A stretch of DNA of 59,376 bases from Desulfobotulus mexicanus (GCF_006175995.1 NZ_VDMB01000020.1:1-59376); one strand, 5' to 3'; positions 27,261 through 36,460 are shown, counted from the first letter of the stretch. Notes: a model not told the origin generated them from the sequence alone. Numbers and translations: made by a program.

Positions 27261-28544
27261 TTATTCTTTGCACGCCATGGATGAAGAGGAAAAACGATTA
27301 CCCGCAATGAGGGGCAGATCCGTTGATCCTTCATCTGAGGGAGCAGGATCTGCAGCCTTTGCCAGGGCCGATGTGATGGCGGAACGGCTGGATGAGTCCA
27401 GCATGCGCAGGCACTTCCCGTGTTTGCGGCAAATGTCCTTCACCAGACCGCAGGCTCCGTGGCTGTTGCAGTTGACGGGGCATAGGACGAGGTCTGAGCG
27501 CCGGACACGGGCTTCCAGGGTTTGCCGGCCACCATGGATACAGCCGTCATGGTACTCAAAACGACCTCCGGATTTTTCGACGGCATGGCGGTAGAGGGAC
27601 TGCATGCAAGGTCTGCCGCCAACAACCAGAATGCGTTTATCTTCCAGAGACTGGATTTCTTTAGGATGTTTTTCTTTTTTTTCTGTAAATGAAAGGTTTT
27701 GCAGCCTGTGCAGGTCTTCTTTTTCTATCCGGGGCTGTATTTTCTCAGTCTCCGCATCGCAGCGGTATATTTTTCTTTCTTCTTCAAGCTTCCGTACCCT
27801 TTGTATCAGGGCCTGATTTTTTTCCTGGGCACGACGAAGCCGTTCGCCAAGGGTTTCAATGATTTCTTTGGACGTTTCTTCCTTTTCCGGTACAACTGCA
27901 GTGTATGTCTGCCTTGTATTGGCTTCTTTTTTCAGAGTCAGTATCTCCGCATGCAGAAGATCATGTTTCTGGCGTTCTTGCTTCTGTATCCGGCGTGCAG
28001 TTTCCCTTTCTTCGGCCAGAAGTTTTTCGAGTCTTGCGATGGTTCTGCGGGCTGCCAGCAGATCTCTTTTGGCTGTATGTCCAAGCATGTGCAGGGTTCC
28101 GAAGGCTTCTGCATGCAGTGATGGAGAAATATCGGATCTTGAAGCTATGATATAAAGGGGAAGCTCAAGTTCTCCGGTTTCAATACCGCTGCGCCAGAGT
28201 TTTCGGATTTCCTGTTCCGGCGTATGTAGCCATTCTCTGGCCTGGGCATCAAATTTCTTCTTCAGGAAGGTGTCTATTCTGCGGGCCACCCGAGTTTCTG
28301 TGTCAATATTTTCCATGACAGCGGCATGAAGTCCCGCAGGGCAGAGACGGCTGACGCAGATGCCTGCTTTTTTGAGCAGTTTCTGGTGGTCTTCCACGGA
28401 AAGGCAGGTACCTACCAGAGGGCATTTCATGGTCTGGGGTATTTCCCACAGGGCAAGGAAACGGGCTTTTTGGCATATCCATGTCTGTTCCGTAGAAAAG
28501 GGGACCAGAAGGGAGAGGGGATTATTCGGGGGCATGGGTGTCAT
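27261..28544 (-). CDS. DUF2325 protein with coiled coil
   Basis: I choose the ATG at 28544 (AGGAG just upstream), because a more distal ATG at 28592 lies within or against the promoter; this gives 427 residues. The N-terminal third contains three conserved-looking Cys (KCPLVGTC, RLCPAG). Residues of about 165-310 are rich in Glu/Lys/Gln heptads, a long coiled coil. The C-terminal 95 residues match DUF2325: RILVVGGRPCMQSLYRHAVE, YHDGCIHGGRQTLEARV and DLVLCPVNCNSHGACG, with paired Cys/His that may bind metal. DUF2325 proteins occur in many anaerobes, but their biochemical role is not established. The gene is monocistronic. Confidence 0.85.
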   Translation of the reverse strand: MTPMPPNNPLSLLVPFSTEQTWICQKARFLALWEIPQTMKCPLVGTCLSVEDHQKLLKKAGICVSRLCPAGLHAAVMENIDTETRVARRIDTFLKKKFDAQAREWLHTPEQEIRKLWRSGIETGELELPLYIIASRSDISPSLHAEAFGTLHMLGHTAKRDLLAARRTIARLEKLLAEERETARRIQKQERQKHDLLHAEILTLKKEANTRQTYTAVVPEKEETSKEIIETLGERLRRAQEKNQALIQRVRKLEEERKIYRCDAETEKIQPRIEKEDLHRLQNLSFTEKKEKHPKEIQSLEDKRILVVGGRPCMQSLYRHAVEKSGGRFEYHDGCIHGGRQTLEARVRRSDLVLCPVNCNSHGACGLVKDICRKHGKCLRMLDSSSRSAITSALAKAADPAPSDEGSTDLPLIAGNRFSSSSMACKE

Positions 28545-28579
28545 GGCTGCTCCTGGGAAAGGGTTAAATTTTTCAGGCA

Positions 28580-28608
28580 ATAATCCTATCAAAAAAAGTT
28601 TGTGTCAA
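28580..28608 (-). promoter_or_regulatory. Sigma-70-type promoter of the DUF2325 gene
   Basis: Minus strand: TTGACA (28608-28603), a 17-base spacer, GATTAT (28585-28580). It lies 36 bases before the preferred ATG at 28544. Confidence 0.65.
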
Positions 28609-28659
28609 CTAAAAAAGTGCGCCTGTTCTTATTCGCGGGAGCATAGATGATGAAAAAAT

Positions 28660-28850
28660 GTAATTATTCAGCACATTTTATTTTGAAAAATTGTTCATTT
28701 AATTTCAAAGTCTTGGTGCCCGTAAAAGGCAATCGGGCTGTTTGCAGGTGAGCTTGCAATCGTTTAGGATTGCGTCACGGGTAAATAGCTTTGGTGGTTG
28801 TACATCTGTCTGGCAGGTATGGTGCTTAGAAAATTGTGCTGAACAATTAG
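28660..28850 (+). mobile_element. IS66-like miniature element, copy 3 (lacking the internal hairpin)
   Basis: A 191-bp repeat with ends GTAATTATTCAGCACA and, reverse-complemented, CTAATTGTTCAGCACA. It matches the two outer parts of copies 1 and 2 but jumps from GTTTAGGAT directly to TGCGTCACGGG, omitting the long inner palindrome. No matching 8-bp flanking repeat is visible, so it may be older or rearranged. Its right end is four bases from the stop codon of the 28854 gene. Confidence 0.7.
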
Positions 28851-28853
28851 CAT

Positions 28854-29336
28854 TTAAGGAAGGTTTTGGGCAGGGGGAAGAATGGTTTCGGGAGGAAGGT
28901 CAGTATCTTTTTCCGGCTTTTCTTTTTGGTTGAAAAAGAAAAAGGTTCGTCCCAGATCATCGCTGGTTCCGGGAATGGCGTCTCTGCCCGAGCTGCGCAG
29001 GGAAAAACCCATTCTGTCCTCGGTGGTTTCATAGTGCAGGGCGTTTCCCCAGCGGTCAATGGGCAGGTGGTATTGCGGCTGATCGGTAAACACCTGTTTC
29101 AGCCATTCGTCCATTTCCTCTGGAGCAGGGTAGATACCGGTTTCCCTGTGATGTTTCTGCAGGGCCAGAACAATTTCCTGTAAGTCCTTTTGGGTGTTAA
29201 TTTCATGTAAAACATCTAAGGCAATGGCCTGAAGATGATCTGCGGTGCGGGGCCACAGTACAAAAAAGGCCAGAAGCAGTGCTGCATAGGCAGGAAAGCG
29301 TAACCATTTGATTTTTGAAGTTAAGATTTTTTTCAT
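28854..29336 (-). CDS. Membrane-anchored GspG-like (type II pseudopilin C-domain) protein
   Basis: A 160-residue protein with one TM helix (residues of about 15-30, YAALLLAFFVLW), a helical linker (DLQEIVLALQKHHRETGIYP), and a C-terminal part resembling the major pseudopilin GspG: PIDRWGNALHYE and SSGRDAIPGTSDDLG, the aspartate-rich calcium-binding end. The prepilin peptidase motif (Gly followed by FTLxE) is missing, and the TM helix has a different character, so it is not a normal pseudopilin. No other secretion genes are near. The ribosome site is weak. The function is unknown; it may be a stand-alone relative. Confidence 0.7.
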   Translation of the reverse strand: MKKILTSKIKWLRFPAYAALLLAFFVLWPRTADHLQAIALDVLHEINTQKDLQEIVLALQKHHRETGIYPAPEEMDEWLKQVFTDQPQYHLPIDRWGNALHYETTEDRMGFSLRSSGRDAIPGTSDDLGRTFFFFNQKEKPEKDTDLPPETILPPAQNLP

Positions 29337-29382
29337 GAAAAAAGGATAACAGGATCTTTTTTTTTATGCCAGTAAAAATAAA

Positions 29383-29403
29383 AACGCCCCCGGAAGGGGC
29401 GTT
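29383..29403 (-). terminator. Intrinsic terminator of the DtxR-type gene
   Basis: The perfect 8-bp stem AACGCCCC/GGGGCGTT is followed on the minus strand by TTTATTTTTA. Confidence 0.85.
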
Positions 29404-29440
29404 CATTGTTATAATAAGAAAAGTATGAAGGGTTAAGGGT

Positions 29441-30196
29441 TTAAAAAGGGACAACCATTATTTTTTCGGCATCTTCTATCCTGAGGATAAGATGGTAGCC
29501 TTTTATTTTGATGGTTAGATTTTCACTTTCCTTATCCAGTTCCTCGATTTCTACCACATTGCCGGGACCTGCCTCAATTTCGTTGAGGTGGCGGAGGGCA
29601 GAAGCACGGCCTTCCATGCTGGAAAGAACTCCTTTTTCACCTATCTTCAGACGGGAAAGGGGGATGATGCTTTTTTCAGGATTCTGAATCAGATCCTTTT
29701 TTTCTTTGAGTTCATTGACGCAGTTGGAAATGCAGTTTTCACAGCCCCCGGCTTCCAGCCTTTCACAGTGGCGGCTGAACCCTTTGATCCAGTCTGATCC
29801 GCCCCTTGGACATATATCCACAAATTCCACAAATTGTATGAGACGGTCAAGAATGTTTGGGGATATGGCATGTTCCATTTTGCAGGCAGCATCTTCGGCT
29901 TCATTTTTTGAAATCAGAAGGATTTTTGTAAAAAAATCCTTGAGCGCCTCGTGTCTGCGGACCACATCCCTTGCCAGCTCTGTCCCTTTGGCCGTCAGGG
30001 TGATGAGGTCATAGGGGGCATAATTTATATAGCCCTTTTCCGAAAGGGACCGGAGGGCTCCTGTTACGGAAGAATTGTTTACATTCAGACGGTTGGCAAT
30101 ATCTTTAGCCCGTGCCGCCTGTTTTTCCGAAACAACATGAAAAATGGTTTCAAGGTAGTCTTCGAGACTGGCGCTAAGTTTTTCAGATTCAGACAT
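29441..30196 (-). CDS. DtxR/MntR-family metal-dependent regulator with FeoA-like domain
   Basis: I take the ATG at 30196 (AGGA upstream), giving 251 residues; the open frame runs further upstream without coding character. N-terminal winged helix (SLEDYLETIFHVV, then NRLNVNNSSVTGALRSL as recognition helix), a dimerisation/metal domain (ARDVVRRHEALKDFFTKIL, CKMEHAIS), a Cys-rich insert GGCENCISNC, and a C-terminal FeoA/SH3-like domain (LSRLKIGEKGVL to the end). Family members bind Fe2+ or Mn2+ and repress uptake genes. No metal transporter is adjacent. A perfect 11-bp inverted repeat (30283-30310) upstream is a candidate autoregulatory operator. Confidence 0.9.
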   Translation of the reverse strand: MSESEKLSASLEDYLETIFHVVSEKQAARAKDIANRLNVNNSSVTGALRSLSEKGYINYAPYDLITLTAKGTELARDVVRRHEALKDFFTKILLISKNEAEDAACKMEHAISPNILDRLIQFVEFVDICPRGGSDWIKGFSRHCERLEAGGCENCISNCVNELKEKKDLIQNPEKSIIPLSRLKIGEKGVLSSMEGRASALRHLNEIEAGPGNVVEIEELDKESENLTIKIKGYHLILRIEDAEKIMVVPF

Positions 30197-30282
30197 AATG
30201 TATTTCCTGGGCTTGGATTTTAAAGTTCTTGGCCCTGGTAGCCGTAAAGGATCGTCTACGGGTGTGATGAAGGCTTGCCGAT

Positions 30283-30310
30283 AAAACTTATCCATTTCAG
30301 GATAAGTTTT
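30283..30310. promoter_or_regulatory. Perfect inverted repeat upstream of the DtxR-type gene
   Basis: AAAACTTATCC-ATTTCA-GGATAAGTTTT, 11-bp arms with a six-base spacer, 87 bases before the start codon. A TTGACA hexamer lies at 30352-30347 on the minus strand, but the -10 is poor. The symmetry suits a dimeric regulator's operator; it could also fold in the leader RNA. Confidence 0.6.
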
Positions 30311-30425
30311 GGAAACGTGAAACAGCATCTTCGTGTTTGCCATTTTTGTCAAGCCTGAAAATGGTGAAAGGCTTAAGGTTTTTTCATTAGGGGCTGATGG
30401 GGGGCTTTGGAAAAAGGTAAAATAG

Positions 30426-32999
30426 TCAGGCATTCACCATGCGGATGGTCCAGTTGGGTTCTCCTTCATAATCTATGGACTGCACTTCAGAAAAGATCAT
30501 ATTACGCATGGATTCCTTCAGCGTTATACGGGCTTTGGTTCCAGCTATGCATGTTCCCGAAGCTACGGAGCTCTTTACCTTTAGGATGGGCTTGGGCCGG
30601 TTGGCCTTTGACCAGTCCTGCAGGGCATCGTATTCGTTACGTGTTTCTTCGATAAGAGATATGGTGTGTTCGGCTTCCTTCTGTTTTTTAAGAATATCAT
30701 CAAGTATCTTGTCCTGTTCCGCAAAAAGCCGGGTGACTGTACTTTCGCTTTCTTCAACAGTTTTTTTGAGTTTGATAAGGTGGGATATAATCTCTTTCTT
30801 TTTTTCAGGAGGGGGGGACAGTGCCGAAAGTTTTTGTATAAGGAGATTGCTCTTTTCCTGTTTCTGGGCATTTATGGTAATTTTTTCATGTGTTTCAATT
30901 TGCTGTTTTTCTCCGTGTTCAATTTGTCTTTGGGTTTTTTCCAGTATCTGTTTCAGTTCTCGGGATTTATTTTTCAGGCGTGCCATTTCATTTTGCGCAT
31001 AAAAGTCCACACCAATGAAAATAGTGGATGGAGAGGCCATATCCGTGCCCACCTCGTAGAGTTCAAGGCCATTTCTGGCGGCAGCTTCGCAGGCAATGAG
31101 TTTTCCCTTGGGTAGGGCGAGGGTGCCGCTGGTACGGATTTTTGAATGGATTATTTCTTTTTCCACAATAATATTTCCGAAAGCCATGATTTCCGAATCA
31201 ACCACAAATTTTGCCTGTACAGTTCCACCTGCCCGGATTTTTGATCCGATAATGCCGCCCCTTACCACAAGGTCGCCGTCCACATGAATTTCGGCATCAT
31301 TGATTTCTGAGGCATCTGCTGAAGCAGCCCGCACGCGGAATCCCGGCTGCACACCTCCGCGGATACGGATGGCACCGTCAAAGGACACATGGCCTGTTTT
31401 GAGATCCACATTTCCTTCTATGGTCATTTCCGGTAATACTGAGATTTTTCCGCCTAGGGTGGCGTGGGGCTGACCGTCAATCAAAGCATGTACCATCTGC
31501 CCGTCAAGGGAAAGCTCTGCACCATTGCCAGCCCGGAGTTCCACATCCAGAGGTTCCCTTGGCAGGGCCTCCTCACCGGTAACTTTGATACCTGATTTTC
31601 CTTCCACAGGCGGGATGCGCTCTCCAAGGAGTGTACGGCTTTTAACAAAGGGGACCTCGCCCCGGTCAAAATAGTCTATATTACCGTCCGCATCTATCTT
31701 GCCTGCCTTGAGGTAAGCAGGATCAAAGCCGTAACGGATATAAGCATCCTTGGGATTTTCCGGTGGGATGCCTTTGGCAACTTCCAGAGACTTCTGCTGC
31801 AGCCTGGTTTCCTGCAGCCAGGTTTGCAGCCTGCTGTCCGGTACAATACCAAAGTAAACTCCTGCGCTTGTGATAAGCTTTTTGAGATCATCCAGAGTGA
31901 GCTTCGGGGAAACCTGCGGGGAAGGAATCAGCAGGGCCAGAAGACCGTCTTCGCTGATTTCCACGCTAACTCCGGCATCTTCTGGGATTGGAGGCTGCTC
32001 TTCGGTTACTGGCTGGGGTGTTTGTGAATCAGGAATGCGTTTTTGCTCCCTGAGAAGAGAAAACATCTGATCATGGGTCAGAATGTTTTCTTCCACGAGA
32101 ATGTTGCCCAGCAGCTTGATGGTCCGGTTTCGTTTGAATTTAGCCAGCTGGGTATCCAGTGCCCGGAGGATCTCTTCCTTTGAACAGAAGTTGTGGATGA
32201 GACAGAGGCGACCGAAAAGCTGATCCATTTGCCTTGTTTCATGGAAGAGCTGGGTGGCATGGAGAAGGCTGACCTGTTTACGGCTTACAAAGCCAAGATC
32301 AATGAGAATCTGGCTGAGTTTTTTGGGTTTCCGGCTACTTTGATCTGCATTCCATTGTTCGATGGCTGTCTGAAGCTGTTCCGTACCGATGAAATTGTAT
32401 TGAAGGGCCATGCGGGCTATGCTCATTTCTTCGGGGGGGATTTTGCTTGCATTTTTTGTGATCTGTTTTTTCCGGTCCTGCTCCTTCCATTTTTCTGCAA
32501 GGGAAGCTCTGGCAGCTTCGTCCGAAGGGGGGGCAGAAGCAGAGCGCATCTGTTCAAGGATAGAGTCCCGTTGTTCGGGTGTAATCTGATTTTTTTCGAT
32601 AAGGATGTCCACTGTACTGAGCAATTGGCCCTGACGGTAGGCTTCGGCCTGGATTGAGAGAGCTGTTTCACAGGTTTTGTTGTCAATAAGCCCTTTTTTT
32701 TCAGCCATGCTGCAGAATTGTCTGTCCAGGGACCTGAGGGTGCTGGCCAGAAGTTTTTCCATGGATACTGGCTGTATATATCCACGATTAATGAGAATTT
32801 CTTCAAGGGTCGGGCACGGTTTCTCCGAAGTGGTTTTTATGTGGCTGTGCATTTCTGCAATGGCCTGTTGCAGCTGTTCCTTTGTTAAGAGGCCATTTTC
32901 AATGGCCAGCTTCCCCAGAATCGGATAGGCAAGGTCCCTTTGCAGGTTTTCTTTGCTGTCTGTGGCGGATTCGGATGTGGGGCTTGATATCTCCTGCAT
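30426..32999 (-). CDS. FapA/DUF342 polymer-like protein with N-terminal MshEN-type repeats
   Basis: The ATG at 32999 is preceded by GGGAGG, giving 857 residues; the frame stays open further upstream, but without coding character. Residues of about 20-440 hold several degenerate repeats of about 60-70 residues with the pattern LGxILVExNxLTxEQ (ILGKLAIENGLLTKEQLQQA; LGNILVEENILTHDQM), like the N-terminal domain of GspE/MshE ATPases. From about 480 to 760 comes the FapA/DUF342 domain, a beta-helix rich in Gly and Asp (DGDLVVRGGIIGSKIRAGG). The C-terminal part is a charged coiled coil and a beta tail. FapA proteins are linked to flagellar or polar functions in Vibrio; the role here is unknown. 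It is divergent from ptsP. Confidence 0.85.
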   Translation of the reverse strand: MQEISSPTSESATDSKENLQRDLAYPILGKLAIENGLLTKEQLQQAIAEMHSHIKTTSEKPCPTLEEILINRGYIQPVSMEKLLASTLRSLDRQFCSMAEKKGLIDNKTCETALSIQAEAYRQGQLLSTVDILIEKNQITPEQRDSILEQMRSASAPPSDEAARASLAEKWKEQDRKKQITKNASKIPPEEMSIARMALQYNFIGTEQLQTAIEQWNADQSSRKPKKLSQILIDLGFVSRKQVSLLHATQLFHETRQMDQLFGRLCLIHNFCSKEEILRALDTQLAKFKRNRTIKLLGNILVEENILTHDQMFSLLREQKRIPDSQTPQPVTEEQPPIPEDAGVSVEISEDGLLALLIPSPQVSPKLTLDDLKKLITSAGVYFGIVPDSRLQTWLQETRLQQKSLEVAKGIPPENPKDAYIRYGFDPAYLKAGKIDADGNIDYFDRGEVPFVKSRTLLGERIPPVEGKSGIKVTGEEALPREPLDVELRAGNGAELSLDGQMVHALIDGQPHATLGGKISVLPEMTIEGNVDLKTGHVSFDGAIRIRGGVQPGFRVRAASADASEINDAEIHVDGDLVVRGGIIGSKIRAGGTVQAKFVVDSEIMAFGNIIVEKEIIHSKIRTSGTLALPKGKLIACEAAARNGLELYEVGTDMASPSTIFIGVDFYAQNEMARLKNKSRELKQILEKTQRQIEHGEKQQIETHEKITINAQKQEKSNLLIQKLSALSPPPEKKKEIISHLIKLKKTVEESESTVTRLFAEQDKILDDILKKQKEAEHTISLIEETRNEYDALQDWSKANRPKPILKVKSSVASGTCIAGTKARITLKESMRNMIFSEVQSIDYEGEPNWTIRMVNA

Positions 33000-33261
33000 G
33001 TAAAGCCTCCCGAAATCAGGGAAAGGATGAATCCTTGGTGGACGAAAAAGAATTTTAAACATATTTTGATAAGAATAAAAAGTCCTGTCTTTTTTTTCGG
33101 AAGGATAAGTAAACTTCTTGAATTGCAGGATACGCAGGCAGGCGTTAAGATCGTGTTCGTCCATGCAGACAGTGCGCTGGCCTTTTTGCCGGTAAAGCTG
33201 GCAAGGTCTGCTGGGGCTGATTCTTTTGTCTGAAATCTTAATAATATGGAATGTGGGGGCT

Positions 33262-35532
33262 ATGGAAACACCGTACAATGACCATCTGAATCTTTTATGC
33301 GACATGGGAGACCTGAGTGGTATCCTGCGTGACTCCGATGATATTCATATGTTTCTGGATCGTACGGTTGGATTGGTTGCAAGACATCTCAAGGCCCAGG
33401 TTTCATCCATCTATCTGTACGATGATTCGGTAAAACGCCTGATTCTCCGGGCTACGCTGGGGCTTAAGCCCGAATCCGTGGGGCTTGTTTCCCTGGGCGC
33501 GGATGAAGGGCTTGTGGGAAGGGTTTTTTCCAGTCTTGAGCCTTTGTGTACGGCTGATGGCAGGATGCATCCTGATTTTCTTTATTTCTCAGAAACAGGG
33601 GAGGAACGTTTTCTTTCTTTTCTGGCGGTTCCCATCCAGAGGGGTGCCGTATGCATTGGTGTGCTTGTGGTGCAGCATGAGGAGGCTGACAGGTTTGGTT
33701 CCATGGATGTAAGGGCTTTGCGGGCAACGGCATCCCAACTGGGGAGTGCCCTAGAGAATGCCCGTCTGCTTTTATCCATGGATTCCCCGGGAAAAAACTC
33801 TCTTTTTCATACATCCAGCATAGGTCTTTCCCTGATTAAAGGCAAGGTGGCCTCCCCCGGCTATGCCATGGGAGCAGCCCTTGTTTTGGGGGACAACCGC
33901 TGTGATATTCTGCGTGAGGATACGGAACCGGAAGTTGCCGGTGGTAAAACCTGTTTTTATCAGGCCCTTGAAAAAACATGTGCAGAGTTGACAGCTCTGC
34001 AGGATCGTTTTGCACAGAGGCTTCCGGAAAGTGCTTCTCTTATTTTTACGGCACATTTCATGATGCTGAAAGATCCTTCCTTTCGCAGGCGCATTGAGGA
34101 AAAAATAGATCAGGGTTTTTCTCCCATGGCTGCTGTGCGGGCTGCAGCCAGGCATTATATTGCTATTTTTTCGGCTTCTTCCCATGCTTATATCCGGGAG
34201 AAGGTTTCGGATATAGAAGATTTTTCATGCAGATTGCTGCGTAATCTCAAGCCCGGTGACAAGGAAGGGAGAGGCTCCCCTTCAAGGGGGGGGATTGCCA
34301 TTGCAGGTGAGCTTTTCCCATCGGATATTCTTAAGCTGGTCAGCGAAGATGTTACAGGAATTGTGCTGGTTTCCGGAGGCTTGACTTCCCATGTGGCTAT
34401 TCTGTGCCGTTCTTTGCAAATCCCCCTTGTAATTGTTGAGGACAGCGGGCTTCTTCAGATTCCCGAAGGAACACCTCTGCTGCTTGATGGCAGCACCGGT
34501 AATTTTTATATCCGTCCGGATGAAACGGTACAGGAAACATTTGCCCGGAGCAGGACCGCATGGCTTGCCGCCGATGCCGTGTCCGGGGTGCTGGATGGGG
34601 AAACCCATACCAGTGATGGTGTTCGCATCAGGCTTTTGGCCAATATCAATCTGCTTTCTGAGATGGCACTGGCCCTTAAGATCGGGGCAGAGGGCATCGG
34701 GCTTTATCGCAGCGAGTTTCCCTTTCTCATCCGTTCCTCCTTTCCTTCGGAGGCAGAGCAGTATCAGGTGTATCGCAGGCTCTTTGAAGATATGCCGGGA
34801 AAAACGGTGACGGTCCGGACCCTGGATGTGGGTGGAGAAAAGGTGCTTTCCCATGTGGACAGCGGTACAGAGGTCAATCCTGAGCTGGGGTTGAGATCCA
34901 TCCGCTTTTCCCTTCTGCACAGGGATGTGTTTGAGGCTCAGATCCGGGCGATTTTAAGGGCTGCTGAAGGTGCTTTTGCACCGCGTATCATGTTTCCCAT
35001 GATTTCCGGCTTAGATGAGTTCCGTGAGGCCCGGAGTATTGTTTATGCCTGTATGGAAAGCTTGAAGGAGGAAGGACTTGGATTTCATGAAAATCCAGAA
35101 ATAGGGATGATGGTGGAGCTTCCTGCGGCCCTTGGAATCATAGAAGATTTTGCAAAGGAAGCGGATTTTTTCTCCATCGGAACCAATGATCTTGTGCAGT
35201 ACATGCTGGCCGTTGACCGCAGTAATCCCAAGGTAGCCCATTATTATCAGCCATGGCATCCTTCGGTACTGCGTTCCCTTGCCCGCATTGCGGATGCTGG
35301 CAGAAAAGCTGGTATTGATGTCTCCGTATGTGGAGAGATGGGGCATGAGTCTGCTTTTATTCCATTTCTTCTGGGTATTGGTATCCGGACCTTGAGCCTT
35401 GATCCTCAGTTTATGCCTGCTGTGCAGCAGCAGATTCAAAAAATTGATCTTCAGAAAGCAGAAAGCCATGCCGCAGAACTGCTTGGCATGGCGTCTACAA
35501 AGGCTTTGTCTGAAGCCTTAGGTCTTGTCTGA
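33262..35532 (+). CDS. ptsP: Phosphoenolpyruvate-protein phosphotransferase PtsP (EI-Ntr)
   Basis: The start METPYND at 33262 (GGGGG upstream) gives 756 residues, as expected for EI-Ntr; a TTG at 33226 is the alternative. An N-terminal GAF domain (residues of about 15-165) is followed by the PTS EI N-domain, the phosphohistidine domain with GGLTSHVAILCR (the phosphorylated His), and the PEP-binding TIM barrel with GIGLYRSEF, RTLDVGGEK, NPELGLRSIRFS, IGTNDLVQYML and the active Cys in VCGEMGHE. It passes phosphate from PEP to NPr and on to EIIA-Ntr, regulating nitrogen or potassium responses. The partners are not in this window. A terminator-like hairpin follows at 35549. Confidence 0.95.
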   Translation: METPYNDHLNLLCDMGDLSGILRDSDDIHMFLDRTVGLVARHLKAQVSSIYLYDDSVKRLILRATLGLKPESVGLVSLGADEGLVGRVFSSLEPLCTADGRMHPDFLYFSETGEERFLSFLAVPIQRGAVCIGVLVVQHEEADRFGSMDVRALRATASQLGSALENARLLLSMDSPGKNSLFHTSSIGLSLIKGKVASPGYAMGAALVLGDNRCDILREDTEPEVAGGKTCFYQALEKTCAELTALQDRFAQRLPESASLIFTAHFMMLKDPSFRRRIEEKIDQGFSPMAAVRAAARHYIAIFSASSHAYIREKVSDIEDFSCRLLRNLKPGDKEGRGSPSRGGIAIAGELFPSDILKLVSEDVTGIVLVSGGLTSHVAILCRSLQIPLVIVEDSGLLQIPEGTPLLLDGSTGNFYIRPDETVQETFARSRTAWLAADAVSGVLDGETHTSDGVRIRLLANINLLSEMALALKIGAEGIGLYRSEFPFLIRSSFPSEAEQYQVYRRLFEDMPGKTVTVRTLDVGGEKVLSHVDSGTEVNPELGLRSIRFSLLHRDVFEAQIRAILRAAEGAFAPRIMFPMISGLDEFREARSIVYACMESLKEEGLGFHENPEIGMMVELPAALGIIEDFAKEADFFSIGTNDLVQYMLAVDRSNPKVAHYYQPWHPSVLRSLARIADAGRKAGIDVSVCGEMGHESAFIPFLLGIGIRTLSLDPQFMPAVQQQIQKIDLQKAESHAAELLGMASTKALSEALGLV

Positions 35533-35548
35533 GTTGTTATAAAAAGGA

Positions 35549-35568
35549 CCCGCCACTGTTGTGGCGGG
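35549..35568 (-). terminator. Intrinsic terminator between ptsP and the 35602 gene
   Basis: The perfect 8-bp stem CCCGCCAC/GTGGCGGG with loop TGTT is followed on the minus strand by TCCTTTTTAT. It terminates the minus-strand gene and may also stop ptsP transcripts. Confidence 0.8.
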
Positions 35569-35601
35569 CCTGAAGTTTAAGTCAGTATTTTATTACAAGG
35601 A

Positions 35602-36345
35602 TCAGAATCCATGGCTTGCCATGATGGCCTTCATCTGCCCGGAATCTTTCAGATCCTTGAGACCTTTATTAAAGGCCTTGAGGCGTTTTTCCGCATCTTT
35701 GGTATTTTTGGGAAAGCAGACATAAAGATCGTTGAAACCTAAGGGCGGTTCCACGATTTCTATCTCATTGACCCTGTCTGGAACCTGGGTCCGGAGGAGG
35801 TGAAGCCCCACATATTTGTCCACCACCATGAGGTCAATGCGTCCGGCAAGGAGTTTCAGGAGGTTTTGCATATCTTCGGTTACAGGATCTTTGGTCAGGT
35901 ATTCTGCGGCATCAAATTCAGGTGTATTCACATAGCCCCGGACCACACCGATTTTATAGGATCTCAGGTCTTCCATGCTGTTGTAGGTGATATTGGCACC
36001 TTTTTTCTGGAAGAATACCAGGGGACCGCCGGGAAAGGGGTCTGAAATGAGAAAATCCTCTTTCAGCTCTTCAGCATAATATTCCGGAAAATAGGCATCA
36101 AAACGTCCTTCCTTGGACAGGGCTACCACCCTTGCCCATGGCATGTACTGGATTTCCAGATTGTAGCCTTCTCTGGAAAAGGCTTCTTTTACCACTTCCG
36201 CCACATAGCCTTCTCTGGGCATCTCATGACCGATATAAGGTTCCCAGTTCAGGCTGGCACCTGTAATGTTTTCTGCAGATGCTGAAATTCCATAGATGCA
36301 TAGTGAGAAAATTAGGCTGATGATGGAAAATCTGATTGCTTTCAA
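35602..36345 (-). CDS. Periplasmic solute-binding protein, family 3
   Basis: A 247-residue SBP_bac_3 protein with a Sec signal peptide cut near ISASA. The mature part has LNWEPYIGHEMP at the pocket entrance, QYMPWARVVALSKEG, SDPFPGGPLVFF and GVVRGYVNTPEFD. It is closely related to the 37830 product (shared LRTQ, PPLG, DLYVCFP/DLHVCFP and ASHGF/QSHGF ends), so the two arose by duplication. There is no permease gene. It is the last of six minus-strand genes that include a chemoreceptor, which favours a sensory role. Confidence 0.9.
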   Translation of the reverse strand: MKAIRFSIISLIFSLCIYGISASAENITGASLNWEPYIGHEMPREGYVAEVVKEAFSREGYNLEIQYMPWARVVALSKEGRFDAYFPEYYAEELKEDFLISDPFPGGPLVFFQKKGANITYNSMEDLRSYKIGVVRGYVNTPEFDAAEYLTKDPVTEDMQNLLKLLAGRIDLMVVDKYVGLHLLRTQVPDRVNEIEIVEPPLGFNDLYVCFPKNTKDAEKRLKAFNKGLKDLKDSGQMKAIMASHGF

Positions 36346-36460
36346 GGTGCGTCTTTTCGGTTAGAGAGAGTTGGTATCGTTTATGTTCTTCATGGTCAGC
36401 AGCACTGGAGTAAATGTAAAAGAAAAGTTCTTCGAGGATAGCAGGCTTTGATAAGGCCTT

